Assembly (NCBI GenBank): GCA_900556095.1
Contig: USNU01000036.1
Location: forward strand, 1 to 9,278
Origin: an uncultured Bacteroidales bacterium
GTDB taxonomy: Bacteria > Bacteroidota > Bacteroidia > Bacteroidales > Paludibacteraceae
Length of the DNA stretch: 9,278 nucleotides
Direction: 5' to 3'
Every line of letters begins with the position of its first letter. The stretch's first letter is position 1. The position numbers were made by a program, and so were the translations under genes. The notes under the pieces are model-generated. The model ran no database searches. It saw only the letters and a list, made by a program, of their open reading frames with translations, and had not been told where the DNA came from. Below, piece by piece: positions 6,282 through 9,278 of this stretch.

Positions 6282-7898
6282 ATGAAGCGTTTCGGCTGGC
6301 TCATAGCAATCGTGGGAATTGTACTGCTCAATGTGGCTGTACATTTCTGCGTGGTGCGCTGGGATATGACCGATGACCACCGCTACAGCCTCAGCCAACC
6401 TACCAAACAACTGCTCTCAGGATTGGAGCAACCGCTCGAGGTTACGCTGTATCTCACAGGCGACCTCAACTCTGGTTTCCGCCGACTGAAAACCGCTGCT
6501 ATGGAGTTGGTGGAGGAACTGGGTATCTATGCCCAGGTGGATTGTCGTACATTCGATGCCGAAACAGAGAAAATACCCGAGCAATTCAGTCCCATTGTTA
6601 TCCACGAACGGCAGAAGGACGGCAAGACTGCACAGACTACTGTCTATCCGTATGCGGGTATACGTTACGGCAACCGCAGTGCTATCGTGTCGTTACTCAA
6701 AAATAACCGCGGGATGTCGGGCGAGGAGAATCTGAATATCAGTATCGAGAACCTCGAATACGCTTTCGCAGAGGCAATACATGGGTTGTTGCAAACAGAG
6801 GCTCCGTGCGTGGCATTCATTGAGGGACATGGTGAACTGCCCGAAGAAAACGTCTTCGACATAAGCACTTCGCTCAGCCGTTATTTCCGGATTGATCGCG
6901 GTGTATTGGGAGACGACCCGCATATCCTTGACCCATACAAAGTGGTCATCATTGCCGACCCACAGGGCAGTTTCTCCGATGCCGACAAGTATATCCTCGA
7001 CCAGTATCTTATGCGAGGCGGGCGTATCCTGTGGGTGCTCAACGGAGTGCGTTTCTCTAATCAGGTATTGGCGGACGAAGGCTTTACACCCGTATTGCCA
7101 TTAGACCTCAACCTCACAGACATGCTCTTCCGCTATGGAGTGCGGATCAATCCCGCACTGGTGCAAGACGTGCAGTGTCTGCCTATACCGGTAAACGTTT
7201 CGTCCGATCCGCAGAACCCCAATCTGCAACCTATGCCGTGGTACTATGCGCCGCTGTTGCTCACTTCGCAAGTGTCGCCTGTCACGCGAAATGTGGCACA
7301 GGTCAGTTGCACCTTTGCCTCTCCTATCGACATCGTCGGCGGCGAAGACGGCATACACAAAGAGGTCCTGCTGGCAACCTCCTCGGCAAGCCGGCTTATC
7401 GCTACACCTGCCGAAGTGGACTTGACGGACATCAATCCGGATATGCAGACCTTCAAATACCAATTCATCCCCGTGGCATTCGCACTGGAGGGAGAGTTTG
7501 AGTCGGTCTTTGCACACCGGATGGTTCCTGAGAGCATACAAACCCGCGATGAAACACTTGCCAAGAGTGTCCCTACACGTCAGGTAGTAGTCGCTTCTGG
7601 CAGTATCATCCGCAACGACATACAGCAAGGACAAGCCCTACCGGTAGGGTATGACCGATACTCGGGTATGCAGTTTGGTAATCGTGATTTCCTAACCAAC
7701 GCAGTATTGTATCTCGCCGATGACGAAGGACTGATTGCCCTACGCGAGAAAACTGTCGCTTTGCGCTTGCTCAACGACAAACGTGCACACGATGAGCGCA
7801 CAAAAATACAAGTCATCAGCATTGTAACACCCGTTCTAATCTTGGCATTGGTGGGCATTGTATTCCTGCTTGTGCGCCGTAGAAAATATGCAAAATAA
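6282..7898 (+). CDS. gldG: GldG, gliding-motility-associated ABC transporter auxiliary protein
   Basis: The 538-aa product is anchored at both ends. An N-terminal membrane helix lies at about 6-24 (WLIAIVGIVLLNVAV) and a C-terminal helix at about 511-531 (SIVTPVLILALVGIVFLLV), followed by a basic RRRKYAK tail. The large middle part would face the periplasm. The segment after the first helix (WDMTDDHRYSLSQPTKQLL) is the hallmark of the GldG/COG3225 family. FIEGHGELPEENVF and the NAVLYLADDEG stretch near the end also fit. In Flavobacterium johnsoniae, GldA, GldF and GldG form a putative ABC transporter needed for gliding, but many non-gliding Bacteroidota keep GldG-like proteins with unknown cargo. 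The usual permease partner gldF is not next to it here; a foldase gene takes that place. It has no promoter of its own and is probably cotranscribed with the foldase gene. Confidence 0.88.
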   Translation: MKRFGWLIAIVGIVLLNVAVHFCVVRWDMTDDHRYSLSQPTKQLLSGLEQPLEVTLYLTGDLNSGFRRLKTAAMELVEELGIYAQVDCRTFDAETEKIPEQFSPIVIHERQKDGKTAQTTVYPYAGIRYGNRSAIVSLLKNNRGMSGEENLNISIENLEYAFAEAIHGLLQTEAPCVAFIEGHGELPEENVFDISTSLSRYFRIDRGVLGDDPHILDPYKVVIIADPQGSFSDADKYILDQYLMRGGRILWVLNGVRFSNQVLADEGFTPVLPLDLNLTDMLFRYGVRINPALVQDVQCLPIPVNVSSDPQNPNLQPMPWYYAPLLLTSQVSPVTRNVAQVSCTFASPIDIVGGEDGIHKEVLLATSSASRLIATPAEVDLTDINPDMQTFKYQFIPVAFALEGEFESVFAHRMVPESIQTRDETLAKSVPTRQVVVASGSIIRNDIQQGQALPVGYDRYSGMQFGNRDFLTNAVLYLADDEGLIALREKTVALRLLNDKRAHDERTKIQVISIVTPVLILALVGIVFLLVRRRKYAK

Positions 7899-7926
7899 GA
7901 CTATGAAAAAACAGGATTGTAAAACT

Positions 7927-9278
7927 ATGAAAAAGGGACTCCTTATATTCACTCTCTTGCTTGCACAATGGTGTGCCGCCACAGCGCAAGAGTTGCTGCC
8001 CTACCCTATAGATACCATACAGGGACAGGCAGTATATCGCTATGAAGTGGAGAAAAGTATCGGACTCTACCGCATCAGCGTCAATTTCAGCGTCAGTCAA
8101 GAGGATATCATTCGTTGGAATCCTGAGTTGAAAGAACGCGGTTTACACTACGGCGAGATTCTCTATATACCCGTAGCAGGCAAAACCGTACCCGTAGCAA
8201 AACACTCTGTTGCCCCCGCCGTTCCTGCGGAAGCACAACCTGTATCAGAACCCGTAACGCTGCCCGAAAAAGAGGACAAACCGGCTTTGATATTGGAGGA
8301 GGTACAGAACGAAGCTGATGCGTTTAAAGCAAAATCTTCAGCTGAAGAGGTTTATAACCAAATTATCACAGACCTTACGGAAGCGATTACGTTAGGTTTA
8401 CCTGTGCCTTCTAAATTCCCGCAAAGCGGACGAGCAACGATGGGAGCCGCAAAAATGTTGAGAGCATACGCTTACATGTCTCAACCCGATCGGAATTATC
8501 CGGCCGCAGAGCAAGACTTGAAAGATATCACAAAGATGAATTATACATTGTTGAGTGATTACAATGCTGTATTTGACAAAGCGAATAAAAACAACCAAGA
8601 ATCCATATTGGAAGTACAATACGCCAATGACGGTAGTACAGATGAGTGGAATCGTATTCCTTGGAATATAATCCCTAAATGTAGTAACAATGAAGTCCTT
8701 ATGGGTATCGCTGGTTCCAATTATGTAGGTGCATGGCCTGGTGGTACCGCCGGAGGTTGGAATGTTCCCACGGATGAAATGATCCAATCTTATGAAAAGG
8801 GAGACAAACGTTTAGAGGCATCTATCGCAGTGGCAGAAGGAACGTTGGATGGTGATAACTTCACATTCGAAGAAGTTAAAAGCCCGATCGGTTACACGCC
8901 AGCTGCAGGAAAAGACTTCCGTTACTTTGTAAAGAAGTATTATCATCCACCTTACACCTATTCACTGAGGGCAGACGATAATTTCCCGGTTTACCGTTAC
9001 TCAGGCGCCTTATTGCTATTATCAGAGGCATTGGTGAAACAAGGTAAGAACGCAGAAGCTTTGCCTTATATTAACCAAGTAAGAGAAAGAGCGGGACTTA
9101 AACCTTTAGCGTCTGTAACATTAAACGATGTTATGGATGAAATGCGCCATGAGTTGGCCTTCGAGAACAAACGTTGGACGGATTTAATCCGCAATGATCA
9201 AGCCATTGAAAAAATGACAGCATTCGGCAAGACCATGAAAGCTCTCTATCCGTGGATTTTACCTTCCGCATTCAACGT
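7927..9278 (+). CDS. Exported LysM protein fused in frame to a SusD/RagB C-terminal part; runs off the window
   Basis: From the ATG at 7927 there is a Sec signal peptide (MKKGLLIFTLLLAQWCAATA, then QE; the Cys is not in a lipobox). One LysM domain follows at about residues 35-82 (VYRYEVEKSIGLYRISVNFS, IIRWNPELKERG, YGEILYIP), a fold that usually binds peptidoglycan. A Pro/Val/Glu-rich linker runs to about 122. From about residue 127 to the window edge (residue 450) the sequence is SusD/RagB, a family of outer-membrane lipoproteins that feed glycans or other nutrients to a TonB-dependent SusC partner. The frame has no stop or shift across the join. An in-frame ATG at 7903 is an alternative start, but the signal peptide is more regular from 7927. 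The gene follows gldG by 28 nt and probably shares its transcript. The LysM half fits this operon, while the SusD half does not. Confidence 0.75.
   Translation, partial: MKKGLLIFTLLLAQWCAATAQELLPYPIDTIQGQAVYRYEVEKSIGLYRISVNFSVSQEDIIRWNPELKERGLHYGEILYIPVAGKTVPVAKHSVAPAVPAEAQPVSEPVTLPEKEDKPALILEEVQNEADAFKAKSSAEEVYNQIITDLTEAITLGLPVPSKFPQSGRATMGAAKMLRAYAYMSQPDRNYPAAEQDLKDITKMNYTLLSDYNAVFDKANKNNQESILEVQYANDGSTDEWNRIPWNIIPKCSNNEVLMGIAGSNYVGAWPGGTAGGWNVPTDEMIQSYEKGDKRLEASIAVAEGTLDGDNFTFEEVKSPIGYTPAAGKDFRYFVKKYYHPPYTYSLRADDNFPVYRYSGALLLLSEALVKQGKNAEALPYINQVRERAGLKPLASVTLNDVMDEMRHELAFENKRWTDLIRNDQAIEKMTAFGKTMKALYPWILPSAFN
8305..9278 (+). other. SusD/RagB fragment lacking its N-terminus (foreign half of the fusion)
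   Basis: Residue numbers are from the ATG at 7927. The segment begins in the middle of a SusD protein (AEEVYNQIITDLTEAITLGL). It continues through the TPR-like helices and the ESILEVQY strand. The two strongest C-terminal signatures of the family follow: RYSGALLLLSEALVKQGKNA through NQVRERAGL (357-391), and MRHELAFENKRWTDLIR (406-422). Normal SusD proteins are about 500-600 aa with a lipoprotein signal. Here the signal, the Cys anchor and the first third are missing, and the last few residues lie beyond the window. GC content is about 41% over 8341-8700, compared with about 53-55% in sampled gldG and LysM sequence, which points to a different origin. No susC-like gene is present in the window. 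Confidence 0.85.

Overview
The window looks like a member of the phylum Bacteroidota, most likely order Bacteroidales. The reasons are four promoters of the phylum-specific form TTTG-N19/20-TAnnTTTG, weak Shine-Dalgarno signals, a GldG homologue, a SusD/RagB domain, and a secreted Big_2 protein with a C-terminal tail typical of Bacteroidales surface proteins. The genus cannot be read from the sequence.

Layout. Positions 1-425 hold no recognisable gene. From about 430 to 3180 there is an accessory stretch on the minus strand. It contains a YafQ/DinJ-type toxin-antitoxin pair (490-1014) bracketed by two almost identical hairpin terminators, a secreted Big_2/OB-fold protein broken by a frameshift near 2170 (1165-2791), and a short Bro-N-domain protein cut to about a third of its usual length (2850-3131) but with an excellent promoter. 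Next comes a complete minus-strand DHH phosphoesterase of the NrnA type (3266-4351). It diverges from a plus-strand operon: a SurA-like double-parvulin periplasmic foldase (4482-6242), GldG (6282-7898), and a LysM-domain exported protein (from 7927). The two divergent promoters overlap within 48 bp.

The most unusual object is the last reading frame. It starts as a normal exported LysM protein. At about 8305-8340 it passes, without a stop or frameshift, into the C-terminal two thirds of a SusD/RagB nutrient-binding protein, and it runs off the right edge. GC content falls at the same point, from roughly 53% to roughly 41% by hand count. This is either a real in-frame gene fusion made by recombination or a contig misjoin, and the sequence alone cannot decide.

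Functionally, the core part (nrnA, parvulin foldase, gldG, LysM) is housekeeping and cell-envelope biology. The left part looks like an accumulation of mobile or decaying accessory genes. I do not see a clear new multi-gene system. The points worth following are the fusion, the terminator-bracketed TA cassette, the shared divergent promoter and the truncated Bro-N gene.
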